Below, piece by piece: positions 8,052 to 16,717 of a DNA stretch of 54,218 nt. The DNA lies in assembly GCA_963926355.1 (NCBI GenBank), contig CAWUWW010000009.1:1-54218 (forward strand). Direction: 5' to 3'. A program made the translations under genes and the position numbers. The notes under the pieces are model-generated. The model was given only the letters and a program-made list of their open reading frames with translations. It did not search any database and had not been told where the DNA came from. Within the stretch, counting starts at the first letter, position 1; every line of letters starts with the position of its first letter. This DNA comes from SCGC-AAA076-P13 sp963926355 (GTDB taxonomy: Bacteria; Pseudomonadota; Gammaproteobacteria; Magnimaribacterales; D2472).

Positions 8052-9632
8052 ATGTCAAAACTTCACGATCTAAAAAATACTGCTAGCAATATACCTGATA
8101 TGTCTTCAACAAACTGGAATGCTATTGATCCAGAATATGTAGCAAGAATGAGACTGCAGAATCAGTTTAAAACTGGTTTAGAGATAGCTAAATACACAGC
8201 TGGAATTATGAGAAAAGACATGGATGCTTATGATTCTGATACATCATCTTACACCCAATCACTTGGATGTTGGCATGGGTTTATAGGTCAACAGAAGTTA
8301 ATTTCCATTAAAAAGCATTTTGGAACAACAGATAGGAAATACCTATATTTATCTGGCTGGATGGTTGCGGCACTAAGATCTGAATTTGGACCTCTTCCAG
8401 ACCAATCAATGCATGAAAAAACATCTGTAGCTAGTTTAATTTCAGAGTTATACCAGTTTTTAAGACAAGCTGATGCAAGAGAATTAGGTGGATTGTTTAG
8501 AGAGCTCGATAAAGCAGAAGGTGCAGATAGGGATGTAGTTCAATCTAAGATCGATAACTTTCAAACTCACGTTGTACCAATAATTGCAGATATTGATGCA
8601 GGTTTTGGTAATGAAGAAGCTACGTATTTAATGGCTAAGCAAATGATTGAAGCAGGGGCGTGTTGTATACAGATAGAGAACCAAGTCTCTGATGAAAAGC
8701 AGTGCGGACATCAAGATGGAAAAGTCACTGTACCTCACTCTGATTTTTTATCTAAAATTAATGCTGTAAGGTATGCTTTTTTAGAACTAGGTGTTGATGA
8801 TGGGGTCATCGTAGCAAGAACTGATTCTCTTGGTGCAGGTCTTACTAAGCAAATAGCCATAACTAATGAAAAAGGTGATCTGGGAGATCAATATAACTCA
8901 TTCCTGGACGTTGAAGATATTACACCTGAGACCATGAAGCATGGCGACGTAATGATAAATCAAGATGGAAAACTTGTTCGTCCAAAAAGATTACCAAGCA
9001 ACCTTTATCAGTTCAAAGCTGGAACCGGTGAAGCTCGTTGTATTTTAGATTCAATCACTAGTTTGCAGAACGGTGCTGATTTAATATGGATTGAAACTGA
9101 GAAACCGCATATTGGTCAGATTGGCGCAATGATGGATGAAATTAAAAAAGTTGTACCCAACGCAAAGCTTGTTTACAACAACAGTCCTTCATTTAACTGG
9201 ACTTTAAACTTTAGGCAGCAAGTTTTTGATTTAATGAATGATGAAGGCAAAGACGTATCTCAATATAATAGAGCTGAATTAATGAATGAAAGCTATGACG
9301 AAACTGAGCTTGCTATTGAAGCTGATAATAAAATACGAACTTTCCAAGCAGATGCTGCTAAAGAAGCTGGTATATTCCATCACCTAATAACCCTGCCCAC
9401 ATATCACACAGCTGCCTTATCCACTGACAATCTAGCTAAAGATTACTTTGGTGCTGAAGGTATGCTTGGTTATGTTGCTGGTGTTCAACGTAAAGAAATT
9501 AGACAAGGTATTGCGTGTGTTAAACATCAAAACATGTCTGGATCTGATATGGGCGACGATCATAAAGAATATTTTGCAGGAGAGGCAGCATTAAAGGCTG
9601 CAGGTGAAGACAATACTATGAATCAGTTCTAG
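8052..9632 (+). CDS. aceA: Isocitrate lyase
   Basis: 526-residue isocitrate lyase of the long type found in Pseudomonas and many marine gammaproteobacteria (about 530, against 434 in E. coli). It splits isocitrate to glyoxylate and succinate in the glyoxylate shunt. The active-site motif appears as EKQCGHQDGKVTVPH (KKCGH in E. coli; the catalytic Cys is kept). The metal-site segment IIADIDAGFGNEEATY and ARTDSLGAGLT are also present. Malate synthase is not in the window. The gene stands alone behind its own promoter, and its stop codon overlaps convergent nqrM. It fits growth on acetate or fatty acids, which the acyl-CoA dehydrogenases nearby would supply. Confidence 0.96.
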   Translation: MSKLHDLKNTASNIPDMSSTNWNAIDPEYVARMRLQNQFKTGLEIAKYTAGIMRKDMDAYDSDTSSYTQSLGCWHGFIGQQKLISIKKHFGTTDRKYLYLSGWMVAALRSEFGPLPDQSMHEKTSVASLISELYQFLRQADARELGGLFRELDKAEGADRDVVQSKIDNFQTHVVPIIADIDAGFGNEEATYLMAKQMIEAGACCIQIENQVSDEKQCGHQDGKVTVPHSDFLSKINAVRYAFLELGVDDGVIVARTDSLGAGLTKQIAITNEKGDLGDQYNSFLDVEDITPETMKHGDVMINQDGKLVRPKRLPSNLYQFKAGTGEARCILDSITSLQNGADLIWIETEKPHIGQIGAMMDEIKKVVPNAKLVYNNSPSFNWTLNFRQQVFDLMNDEGKDVSQYNRAELMNESYDETELAIEADNKIRTFQADAAKEAGIFHHLITLPTYHTAALSTDNLAKDYFGAEGMLGYVAGVQRKEIRQGIACVKHQNMSGSDMGDDHKEYFAGEAALKAAGEDNTMNQF

Positions 9633-9805
9633 TCAGAACAGCTCTCTATTTCTGTTCTGCCACAAATTTGGCAAGGTGAACCATCTTCAAGGTTTGCCAT
9701 GCCACCACAAGATCCTTTTATTGGCTCATTTCTGACAATAAGACCTATAGCAAGACCTAAAAAAGACACTGCAATAATAATAAATCCTAATATTAAGTCG
9801 CTCAT
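9629..9805 (-). CDS. nqrM: Na+-NQR maturation factor NqrM
   Basis: A 58-codon gene. The product starts MSDLILGFIIIAVSFLGLAI, a single membrane helix, followed by a cysteine-containing tail with GSCGGMANL, PCQICGR and SCSD (Cys at 33, 45, 48 and 56). This is the NqrM (DUF539) pattern: a small membrane protein needed to deliver iron to the NqrD/NqrE centre. Its ATG overlaps the apbE stop codon (ATGA), so it ends the nqrABCDEF-apbE-nqrM operon. Its stop codon overlaps the stop of convergent aceA. Family, position and length all agree. Confidence 0.92.
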   Translation of the reverse strand: MSDLILGFIIIAVSFLGLAIGLIVRNEPIKGSCGGMANLEDGSPCQICGRTEIESCSD

Positions 9806-10794
9806 AATTTTAAATCATACCATTTATCAGAATAAATAAATTCAAGACCATTTTTATTTTGGATAATAAGCATCAATGCTATGTCGTTTTGGTTAGCTAT
9901 ATTAAGGGCCAAGGGATACCCCATTGCATTGAAAGCTGTTGCATATGAATCTGCATAGGTGGCAGAATCTTCATGAATCACCGTAACTGAAAGAGTATTA
10001 GCATTAATAGATTTTTGAGTTAAGGGGTTGATAGTATGTGAAACAGTTTCACCATTGTTATTAATTTTATAATTACGGTACTCGCCAGATGTGGCAATAG
10101 CTAAAAATCTACCATTTAGGTTCTCAATTACTCGCGATGGTTTATTTGATAATGCTTTTGGATGCTGGATACCGACCTTCCATGCTTTTGACTTAATATA
10201 ACCATTTACGATAACCTCTCCTCCGATATCAATAAGGTGATTTTGAATATTATTTTTTAATAAGTATTCATGGATCTCTTGGACTGCATATCCTTTTGCA
10301 ATAGACGACAGATCAAACCAAAAAGAAGGTGATTTTAAAAGTCCATTTGGACTTGTCAATTTGTAATTAGATTTATCAGGATTTTTAAGATTATCATTAA
10401 AACCTGGGGAGAAACCTAAAGCTCCGGATATTTTTCCAAGAGTTATATCATAATAGCCACCCGACATGCCCTCAACATCTTTAGCAATTGTTAAAATCTT
10501 ATATAGATCAGGACTGATATTAATATTACCGCTGCTGTTATTAAAATTAATTAATGTTATTTCAGAATTATCTTTATAATTTGAGGCAATAAAATCAATA
10601 CGATCTATTATTTTAACTATATTTTTTTCGTGATGATCTGCTATGAATTTACCTGAAGTAACAGACCAGGAAGTTCCGTATGCAAAGCCCTGTATAGAAT
10701 GAGGTTGATTTTTATTAGTGCTATAAGCGATAAAAAGACAAATAACCCCAACAATTAAGGCAATTACTTTTGACAGCGTATATCTAGTAAACAA
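9802..10794 (-). CDS. apbE: FAD:protein FMN transferase ApbE
   Basis: 330 residues with one N-terminal membrane anchor (about 7-25) and an ApbE domain. ApbE transfers FMN from FAD onto threonines of NqrB and NqrC on the periplasmic side. Seen here: GGYYDITLGKISGALGFSPG, the SSIAKGYAVQEIHEYL helix, IDIGGEVIVNG and VSHTINPLTQKSIN, matching the family's HxxxPxTG region with the last Gly replaced. There is a Cys in the anchor but no good lipobox, so it is probably an uncleaved anchor. It lies between nqrF (7-base gap) and nqrM (4-base overlap), which fixes its target as Na+-NQR. Confidence 0.95.
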   Translation of the reverse strand: MFTRYTLSKVIALIVGVICLFIAYSTNKNQPHSIQGFAYGTSWSVTSGKFIADHHEKNIVKIIDRIDFIASNYKDNSEITLINFNNSSGNINISPDLYKILTIAKDVEGMSGGYYDITLGKISGALGFSPGFNDNLKNPDKSNYKLTSPNGLLKSPSFWFDLSSIAKGYAVQEIHEYLLKNNIQNHLIDIGGEVIVNGYIKSKAWKVGIQHPKALSNKPSRVIENLNGRFLAIATSGEYRNYKINNNGETVSHTINPLTQKSINANTLSVTVIHEDSATYADSYATAFNAMGYPLALNIANQNDIALMLIIQNKNGLEFIYSDKWYDLKL

Positions 10795-10801
10795 TACTTA
10801 C

Positions 10802-12028
10802 TTAACCGCCGAAGTCGTCAAGGGCAATATTCTCAGGCTCAACTCCAATATTTAATAGTAAGTCAATAACTGCCTTGTTCATCATTGGAGGTCCGCACAT
10901 GTAGTATTCACAATCCTCAGGAGCCTCATGACTCTTTAGATAGTTATGATATAAGACATTATGAATAAAGCCCGTATCCCCGCTCCATTCGTCTTCTGGT
11001 TGAGGATCAGATAAAGCCACATGCCATTCAAAATTAGGATATTTTAAAGCTAGGTCGTCAAACTCTTCAACATAAAACATTTCTTTAAGACTTCTAGCGC
11101 CATACCAAAAAGTTATTTTTCTATTTGTATCTATTCTAAGTAGTTGGTCAAAAATATGAGATCTCATTGGAGCCATGCCTGCCCCACCACCAACAAAAAC
11201 CATTTCATTGGGTGTTTCTTTAGCAAAAAACTCTCCAAAAGGGCCGAAAACTTTAACCTTATCACCAGGTTTAAGATTGAAAGTCCAGGATGACATTATT
11301 CCAGGTGGAAAATCTGTACCAGGAGGTGGTGATGCTATGCGGATATTAAACTTAATAATTCCTTTTTCTTGAGGGTAATTAGCCATTGAATAGGCTCTTA
11401 TGACAGGCTCAGGATTGATGGCTTTATTATCCCAAATATTAAATTTATCCCAATCACTATGATATTCTTCTTGAATATCAAATGACTTATAGTCAATTTC
11501 ATATGCGGGAGCTTCAAGCTGAACATAGCCACCGGCTTTAAAATCTACAGTCTCACCATCTGGAAGTTTAAGGATTAATTCTTTAATAAAAGTTGCCACA
11601 TTTTCGTTAGATACAACCTCGCATTCCCATTCCTTAACTCCAAAGATTTCCTCAGGGACTTCAATTTTCATGTCACTTTTAACAGGAACTTGGCAAGACA
11701 ATCTCCAGCCTTCATTTCTTTCTCTAGCATTAAAATGAGATTCCTCAGTTGGCAAAATTGAACCTCCGCCATCTAAAACAACACATTTACACTGACTGCA
11801 AGTACCCCCGCCGCCACAAGCGGATGATAGAAATATCTTATTGTCTGCCAATGTTTGAAGAAGCTTTGATCCAGCAGGAACAACTATGGGGTTATTAGTA
11901 TCACCATTAATTTCAATAGAGACATTGCCAGTTGAAACAAGTTGTGACCTTGCGCCGATAATAACAAGAACAAGTGCAAGAACAATTCCTGAGAAAGATA
12001 CGACACCAAGTATTAAATCTATTTCCAT
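10802..12028 (-). CDS. nqrF: Na+-translocating NADH:quinone reductase subunit F
   Basis: 408 residues (V. cholerae 408). This is the NADH-oxidising entry subunit. It has an N-terminal membrane helix (about 3-27), a [2Fe-2S] domain with C71, C77, C80 and C112, then FAD-binding RAYSMANYP and the NADH domain with FVGGGAGMAPMRSHIFDQL and the terminal EYYMCGPPMMNKAVIDLL. All cofactor motifs are present. Electrons pass from NADH through FAD and 2Fe-2S to the Fe-S centre of NqrD/E. It follows nqrE by 15 bases in the operon. Confidence 0.97.
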   Translation of the reverse strand: MEIDLILGVVSFSGIVLALVLVIIGARSQLVSTGNVSIEINGDTNNPIVVPAGSKLLQTLADNKIFLSSACGGGGTCSQCKCVVLDGGGSILPTEESHFNARERNEGWRLSCQVPVKSDMKIEVPEEIFGVKEWECEVVSNENVATFIKELILKLPDGETVDFKAGGYVQLEAPAYEIDYKSFDIQEEYHSDWDKFNIWDNKAINPEPVIRAYSMANYPQEKGIIKFNIRIASPPPGTDFPPGIMSSWTFNLKPGDKVKVFGPFGEFFAKETPNEMVFVGGGAGMAPMRSHIFDQLLRIDTNRKITFWYGARSLKEMFYVEEFDDLALKYPNFEWHVALSDPQPEDEWSGDTGFIHNVLYHNYLKSHEAPEDCEYYMCGPPMMNKAVIDLLLNIGVEPENIALDDFGG

Positions 12029-12043
12029 AATAATTACCTCTTT

Positions 12044-12655
12044 CTAGAGTGAAATACCACCAAAGGACATGAAGCCGAAGCTCATTAATCCTACAATTAT
12101 AAAAGTTGAACCAAGACCCTTAAGACCATCTGGTATATCAGAATATTTAAGCTTTTCTCTTATGCCAGCAAGAATAACAATTGCCATAGCCCATCCAAAA
12201 CCAGCACCAAAACCATAAACCACACTTTCCCCAAACATAAGGTCTTTTTCAATCATAAAAAGTGAAGCTCCTAGGATTGCACAATTAACCGTTATTAAAG
12301 GAAGGAAGACACCAAGTGCATTGTATAAAGCTGGAACATACTTATCTAAAAACATCTCCAGTATTTGAACAACAGCAGCAATAACACCTATATAACTAAT
12401 TAACTCAACAAACTCTAAATTTGTTCCAGGAATACCTGCCCAAACTAAAGCATCCTCTCTTAATACAAAATTATAAATTAAGTTATTAAGCGGAACTGTA
12501 ATAAGACATACAGCGATAACTGCAATACCAAGTCCCATTGCTGCTTCTATTTTTTTTGATATAGCTATAAAGGTACACATTCCGAGGAATACAGATAAAG
12601 CTATATTTTCTATAAATACAGTGGTTATGAATATATTTAAATAATGTTCAAACAT
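12044..12655 (-). CDS. nqrE: Na+-translocating NADH:quinone reductase subunit E
   Basis: 203-residue membrane subunit with six predicted helices. Cys27 (FLGMCTF) and Cys125 (ITVNCAILG) are the conserved cysteines that, with two from NqrD, hold the intramembrane iron-sulfur centre. Family signatures include the N-terminal FIENIALSVFLGMC and GFGAGFGWAMAIVILAGIREKL. The start overlaps the end of nqrD by 8 bases. Paralogous to NqrD and RnfA, but position and length mark it as NqrE. Confidence 0.97.
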   Translation of the reverse strand: MFEHYLNIFITTVFIENIALSVFLGMCTFIAISKKIEAAMGLGIAVIAVCLITVPLNNLIYNFVLREDALVWAGIPGTNLEFVELISYIGVIAAVVQILEMFLDKYVPALYNALGVFLPLITVNCAILGASLFMIEKDLMFGESVVYGFGAGFGWAMAIVILAGIREKLKYSDIPDGLKGLGSTFIIVGLMSFGFMSFGGISL

Positions 12656-13334
12656 TTAACTCTCTCTTGGTTAGATCTGATGCGGTAGAGTGCTTGGATA
12701 CTGAAAAATCATCCTGCTCTACTTGTGTGGGTTTGTAAGAGCGAATAGCCCATATAAATAAGCCTATGATAATAAATGAGCTAGGCGGTAATAAAAGCAA
12801 GTTATTTCCCATATACCAGCCCCCGTTTGAAACAAGTGGGAGTATTTCATAACCGAATAAGGTTCCTGAACCGAATAACTCTCTTATCGTTGCCACTGCT
12901 ATTAATATGATACTGTACCCTAGTCCGTTTCCAAGGCCATCAAAGAAGCTAAGCAATGGTCTTTCTTTCATTGCAAAAGCCTCAGCTCTTCCCATAACAA
13001 TACAGTTAGTAATAATTAGGCCTACAAATACTGACAGTTTTTTACTTGTTTCATAGCTATATGCCTTTAGAAGCTCATCTACCACAATTACAAGTGAGGC
13101 AATAATAGTCATTTGAACAATAATTCTAATGCTGCTTGGAATATAGTTCCTGATTATTGAGATAAATAGATTTGAAAATGCGCAAACACTAGTTAAGGCA
13201 AGACACATAACCATTGTCACAGAAAGGTTATTGGTTACAGCAAGTGCTGAACAAATACCTAGAATTTGAAGTGCTATTGGGTTTTCTTCAACTAGCGGCT
13301 TTATTATTACTTCTTTATATCTTTTAAGACTCAT
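12648..13334 (-). CDS. nqrD: Na+-translocating NADH:quinone reductase subunit D
   Basis: 228 residues, mostly membrane helices. Cys28 (GICSALAVT) and Cys111 (TNCIVMGRAEAFA) are the conserved pair that complete the NqrD/E iron site. FDGLGNGLGYSIILI and IRELFGSGTLFG match NqrD. The C-terminal tail of about 25 residues is polar and a little longer than usual. It overlaps nqrC by 11 bases and nqrE by 8 bases, so translation is coupled. Confidence 0.97.
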   Translation of the reverse strand: MSLKRYKEVIIKPLVEENPIALQILGICSALAVTNNLSVTMVMCLALTSVCAFSNLFISIIRNYIPSSIRIIVQMTIIASLVIVVDELLKAYSYETSKKLSVFVGLIITNCIVMGRAEAFAMKERPLLSFFDGLGNGLGYSIILIAVATIRELFGSGTLFGYEILPLVSNGGWYMGNNLLLLPPSSFIIIGLFIWAIRSYKPTQVEQDDFSVSKHSTASDLTKRELNV

Positions 13335-14097
13335 AATCTAACTCTTTAAATAGTTTTGCATACCCTGAATCACTAAACCAATACGTAATCATATTAGTAA
13401 CCCCTCTAGCTGTCAGAGTTGCACCTGAAAGACCGTCAACCTTGTAATCAGCATTTATATCATCTGGTTGTGTTTTCCCTTTTATTACAGCTAGAGCAAC
13501 CTCATTATCTTTGTATATTTTTTTTCCTGGCCATAAATTTTTCCACTTTGGATTATCTACCTCAGCACCAAGACCAGGGGTTTCCTTGTGATCATAAAAT
13601 TCTAATCCAGCAACAGTATTAAAATCTCCCTCAACTGCAATATAGCCGAAAAGGGTTCCCCATAAACCGTAACCCCTAATAGGAAGTATTAGTTTATTAA
13701 TTGAGTTATCTTCGTTCCTTACTATAAAGAATTTTCCTACATTCTCTCTATTTTTAATAATAGCTATATCTTCTGATGAAGTTAATTTAGTTGATAGACT
13801 TGCGTCTCTTGTAGAAGCTATTTGATCATATTCATTTATATCAAATTCATTATAAGTATCTATAATTTTTCCAGTATTAAAGTCTACAAACTTTTGCTCA
13901 AGTCTTTCAAATTGAGTTTTTACATCCTCGTTTGGATTGTATAAATTTGCAGCTTGAAGAATTTTTTTACTTTGATTATTGGTTGCATTTTCATTCTGGA
14001 GATCTCTTAGGCTTACAGCTGTAAATGAAACAACAAGTGAGCTAACAAGGCATATAATAAAAGCAACTCCGATAGTTTTTATGACTGAATCATTCAT
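13324..14097 (-). CDS. nqrC: Na+-translocating NADH:quinone reductase subunit C
   Basis: 257 residues: one N-terminal membrane helix (about 9-30) and a periplasmic FMN-binding domain. The flavinylation motif DGLSGATLTARGV places the covalent FMN on Thr227, the ApbE target. The upstream HKETPGLGAEVDNPKW motif is also typical. It overlaps nqrB by 4 bases (ATGA) and nqrD by 11. The flavinylation site, apbE and nqrM in one operon make this a self-contained NQR module. Confidence 0.97.
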   Translation of the reverse strand: MNDSVIKTIGVAFIICLVSSLVVSFTAVSLRDLQNENATNNQSKKILQAANLYNPNEDVKTQFERLEQKFVDFNTGKIIDTYNEFDINEYDQIASTRDASLSTKLTSSEDIAIIKNRENVGKFFIVRNEDNSINKLILPIRGYGLWGTLFGYIAVEGDFNTVAGLEFYDHKETPGLGAEVDNPKWKNLWPGKKIYKDNEVALAVIKGKTQPDDINADYKVDGLSGATLTARGVTNMITYWFSDSGYAKLFKELDYES

Positions 14098-15320
14098 TTA
14101 AGTAATGCCTTCCTTCTTTTAATATTTGATACTACGACCATATGATCTATTACTGGAGCTAGCAGGTTAGCAAAAAGAATTGCAAGCATCATCCCTTCAG
14201 GAAATGCAGGATTAACAACTCTAATTAGGATTACGGTAACTCCTATAACAACACCATATATCCATCTTCCAGTATTAGTCCCTGCCCCTGAAACAGGCTC
14301 AGTAGCCATAAAGACTAACCCAAATGCAAAACTTCCAATGACTAGATGCCAATACCAAGGAACATAAAACATTGGGTTGGTTTCTGATCCAGCAATGTTT
14401 AATATTGATGACATAGCAATCATTCCTAATAATGTTCCTAGAACTATTCTATAAGAAGCTACTTTAGTAACCAAGAGTATTATTAGACCAATGCCAATAG
14501 CTATCAAGGAGGTTTCTCCAACTGATCCAGGAATATTGCCAATAAAAGCATCCATCCATGTAAAGTTTTCATGAATACCAGTCATGCCTTTTTCAGCAGC
14601 CACTCCAAGTGCTGTGGCGCCACTATAACCCTCTGGAATAATATTATTATCAGCTAGACCTGCTATCCATACTTTGTCACCAGAAATTTGTGATGGATAT
14701 GCAAAATATAAGAAGGCCCTTCCAGTTAAAGCTGGATTTAAGAAATTTTTACCAGTTCCTCCAAAAATCTCTTTACCTATAACAAGTCCAAAAGTTATTC
14801 CCATGGCAGCCTGCCATAATGGTATATCGGGAGGACAACTTAAAGAAAATAGAACCGTGGAAACAAAAGCACCTTCATTAATTTCATGCTTTCTAACAAT
14901 GGCAAAAAGTGCTTCCCACCCAATTCCAACAACAAATACAACTATGTATATTGGTAAAAAATAAGACGCTCCAAACCAAAGCTTTGCAAAGAAGCTGGAT
15001 GAGTTATACCCAACCATACTCACCAAATAATGATGCCAATCTCCAGTATTAGCTTGATTGATGGTCTCAAGATATTCTAAAGAATGAGCGCCTAGGTTGT
15101 ACATACCAAAAAACATAGCAGGAAATGTAGCAAGCCAGACAATAACCATAATTTTTTGAATATCTACCGCATCTCGAACATGAATAGGGTTTGTAGTTTT
15201 TGTTTTTGTAGAAAAAATAAAATTTTCAAAAGCGTCGAATAATGGGAACCATTTAACATGCTTGCCTTCATCGATAAAATTAGGTTTTATATTTTCTATG
15301 AAGTTTCTTAAGGATTTCAT
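14094..15320 (-). CDS. nqrB: Na+-translocating NADH:quinone reductase subunit B
   Basis: 408 residues with about ten membrane helices. NqrB carries covalent FMN, riboflavin and the sodium path of the pump. The motif GYSGATALG puts the FMN threonine at position 236, the same number as in V. cholerae NqrB. GGTGKNFLNPALTGRAFLYFAYP and FMATEPVSGAGTNTGRWIYG are conserved family segments. It shares a 4-base overlap with nqrA upstream and nqrC downstream. Confidence 0.97.
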   Translation of the reverse strand: MKSLRNFIENIKPNFIDEGKHVKWFPLFDAFENFIFSTKTKTTNPIHVRDAVDIQKIMVIVWLATFPAMFFGMYNLGAHSLEYLETINQANTGDWHHYLVSMVGYNSSSFFAKLWFGASYFLPIYIVVFVVGIGWEALFAIVRKHEINEGAFVSTVLFSLSCPPDIPLWQAAMGITFGLVIGKEIFGGTGKNFLNPALTGRAFLYFAYPSQISGDKVWIAGLADNNIIPEGYSGATALGVAAEKGMTGIHENFTWMDAFIGNIPGSVGETSLIAIGIGLIILLVTKVASYRIVLGTLLGMIAMSSILNIAGSETNPMFYVPWYWHLVIGSFAFGLVFMATEPVSGAGTNTGRWIYGVVIGVTVILIRVVNPAFPEGMMLAILFANLLAPVIDHMVVVSNIKRRKALLK

Positions 15321-16633
15321 TGTTCTAGGTATAATTTATTTAAGTTATCTAAAAGTATTGATGAATAATCATACTTACTAGGGCATACGTAAGAGCATAA
15401 TGCTAAATCTTCAGGAGCTAATTCAAGCATACCTAAATCAACAGCAACTTCTATGTCAGATATAACAAGTGATTTTAATAATTGTGTTACGAGAATATCC
15501 ATTGGCAAGACTTCATCGTAAGAGCCGATTGGAACTATTGCTCTATCTCCACCATTCAATGAAGTATTAAAAATAAATTCTTTAGGTGTTATGAAAGAAG
15601 ATGAAAAAATATTTAATTTTGAGTGAAGGTTCTTCCCTGGCATTAACCAATTCATAAAAATATCATTAGCCTCATCAGGTATGACTGAAATTAAAGAGTC
15701 ATAATTACCTAGATATCTCATCACTCCTTCGGATGAATGGCCAAATAAAACAGATCCCGATATAACTCTAGCACTATCTTTAATCTTCCCAGCAGTAAGC
15801 TCGTCAAGATTCCCGCCTATTCGTGCGCTTAGTAAGGAAGGCTCAAAGACTGAAGGGCCAGCTATCGCAACTGTCTTATGAGTACGTAGTTTTTTATTTT
15901 TAAGTAAATATCCTAGTGAAATAACATCCTGAAAACCTATTGTCCATGCAACTCTCTTTAAATTTACAGGATATATATGACTAATATGAACAGAGCTTAA
16001 ACCGGCTGGATGAGGCCCGGAGAAGGTATGATAATTTATACCATCAACAGATCTATCAAATTCAAGATTTTGATGAGCGAGATGGATTGGGCATTCGAAA
16101 AGTACCCTCAAAGATTCTAGAGCCTTATTAAAATATTCTAAATCAGGATTTATTATATTTATAGGATCTACTGCTAGAGGGTTTGTATCACATGCATTTA
16201 TGAATAGAGCGTCTGGCATTGATAGAGTTTTTGGAGTTCTATTAAATGGCCTTGTTCTGAATGAATTCCAAAGTCCAGAATCAATCATCAATGACTTTAA
16301 TGAGTCTGCATCAGACTCATAAGTGAATGTATGAAATTGTTCATCATTTGAGATATCAATTTCTACTGATAAAAATTTACGCTTATCTCCCCTGTTTATA
16401 GAAGAGATTGTTCCGCCTGCTGGGGATGTGAAAAATACACCTGGATTTTTTTTATCTTCAAATATCTTAGACCCAACTTTAACTGTATCACCAGCCTTAA
16501 CAAACATTGTTGGCTTCATGCCAATATAGTCATTTGCCAAAACTGACACAGCTGAAACTTTAGGTGCATCACTGATATTAACAGAAGGATTTCCTGCTAT
16601 CGGTAAGTCCAAACCCTTTTTAAAATTAATCAC
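15317..16633 (-). CDS. nqrA: Na+-translocating NADH:quinone reductase subunit A
   Basis: 438 residues, soluble subunit at the cytoplasmic face associated with quinone binding. The N-terminal FKKGLDLPIAGNP, FFTSPAGGTISSINRGDKR and C-terminal LELAPEDLALCSYVCPSKYDY are diagnostic (the last motif is shared with RnfC). The start is GTG at 16633, giving MINFKKGL, the expected NqrA start. It is the first gene of nqrABCDEF-apbE-nqrM. On the coding strand two TATAAT hexamers occur in the 84-base gap after gap (16658-16663 and 16683-16688), but neither has a good -35. Confidence 0.97.
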   Translation of the reverse strand: MINFKKGLDLPIAGNPSVNISDAPKVSAVSVLANDYIGMKPTMFVKAGDTVKVGSKIFEDKKNPGVFFTSPAGGTISSINRGDKRKFLSVEIDISNDEQFHTFTYESDADSLKSLMIDSGLWNSFRTRPFNRTPKTLSMPDALFINACDTNPLAVDPINIINPDLEYFNKALESLRVLFECPIHLAHQNLEFDRSVDGINYHTFSGPHPAGLSSVHISHIYPVNLKRVAWTIGFQDVISLGYLLKNKKLRTHKTVAIAGPSVFEPSLLSARIGGNLDELTAGKIKDSARVISGSVLFGHSSEGVMRYLGNYDSLISVIPDEANDIFMNWLMPGKNLHSKLNIFSSSFITPKEFIFNTSLNGGDRAIVPIGSYDEVLPMDILVTQLLKSLVISDIEVAVDLGMLELAPEDLALCSYVCPSKYDYSSILLDNLNKLYLEQ

Positions 16634-16717
16634 GAGTGAAATGCCTTAATGAAAACGATTATAAAGTACTCAAAACGAAGTGATTATAAAACTAATGCTT
16701 CTTCTATTCTATAGTTT

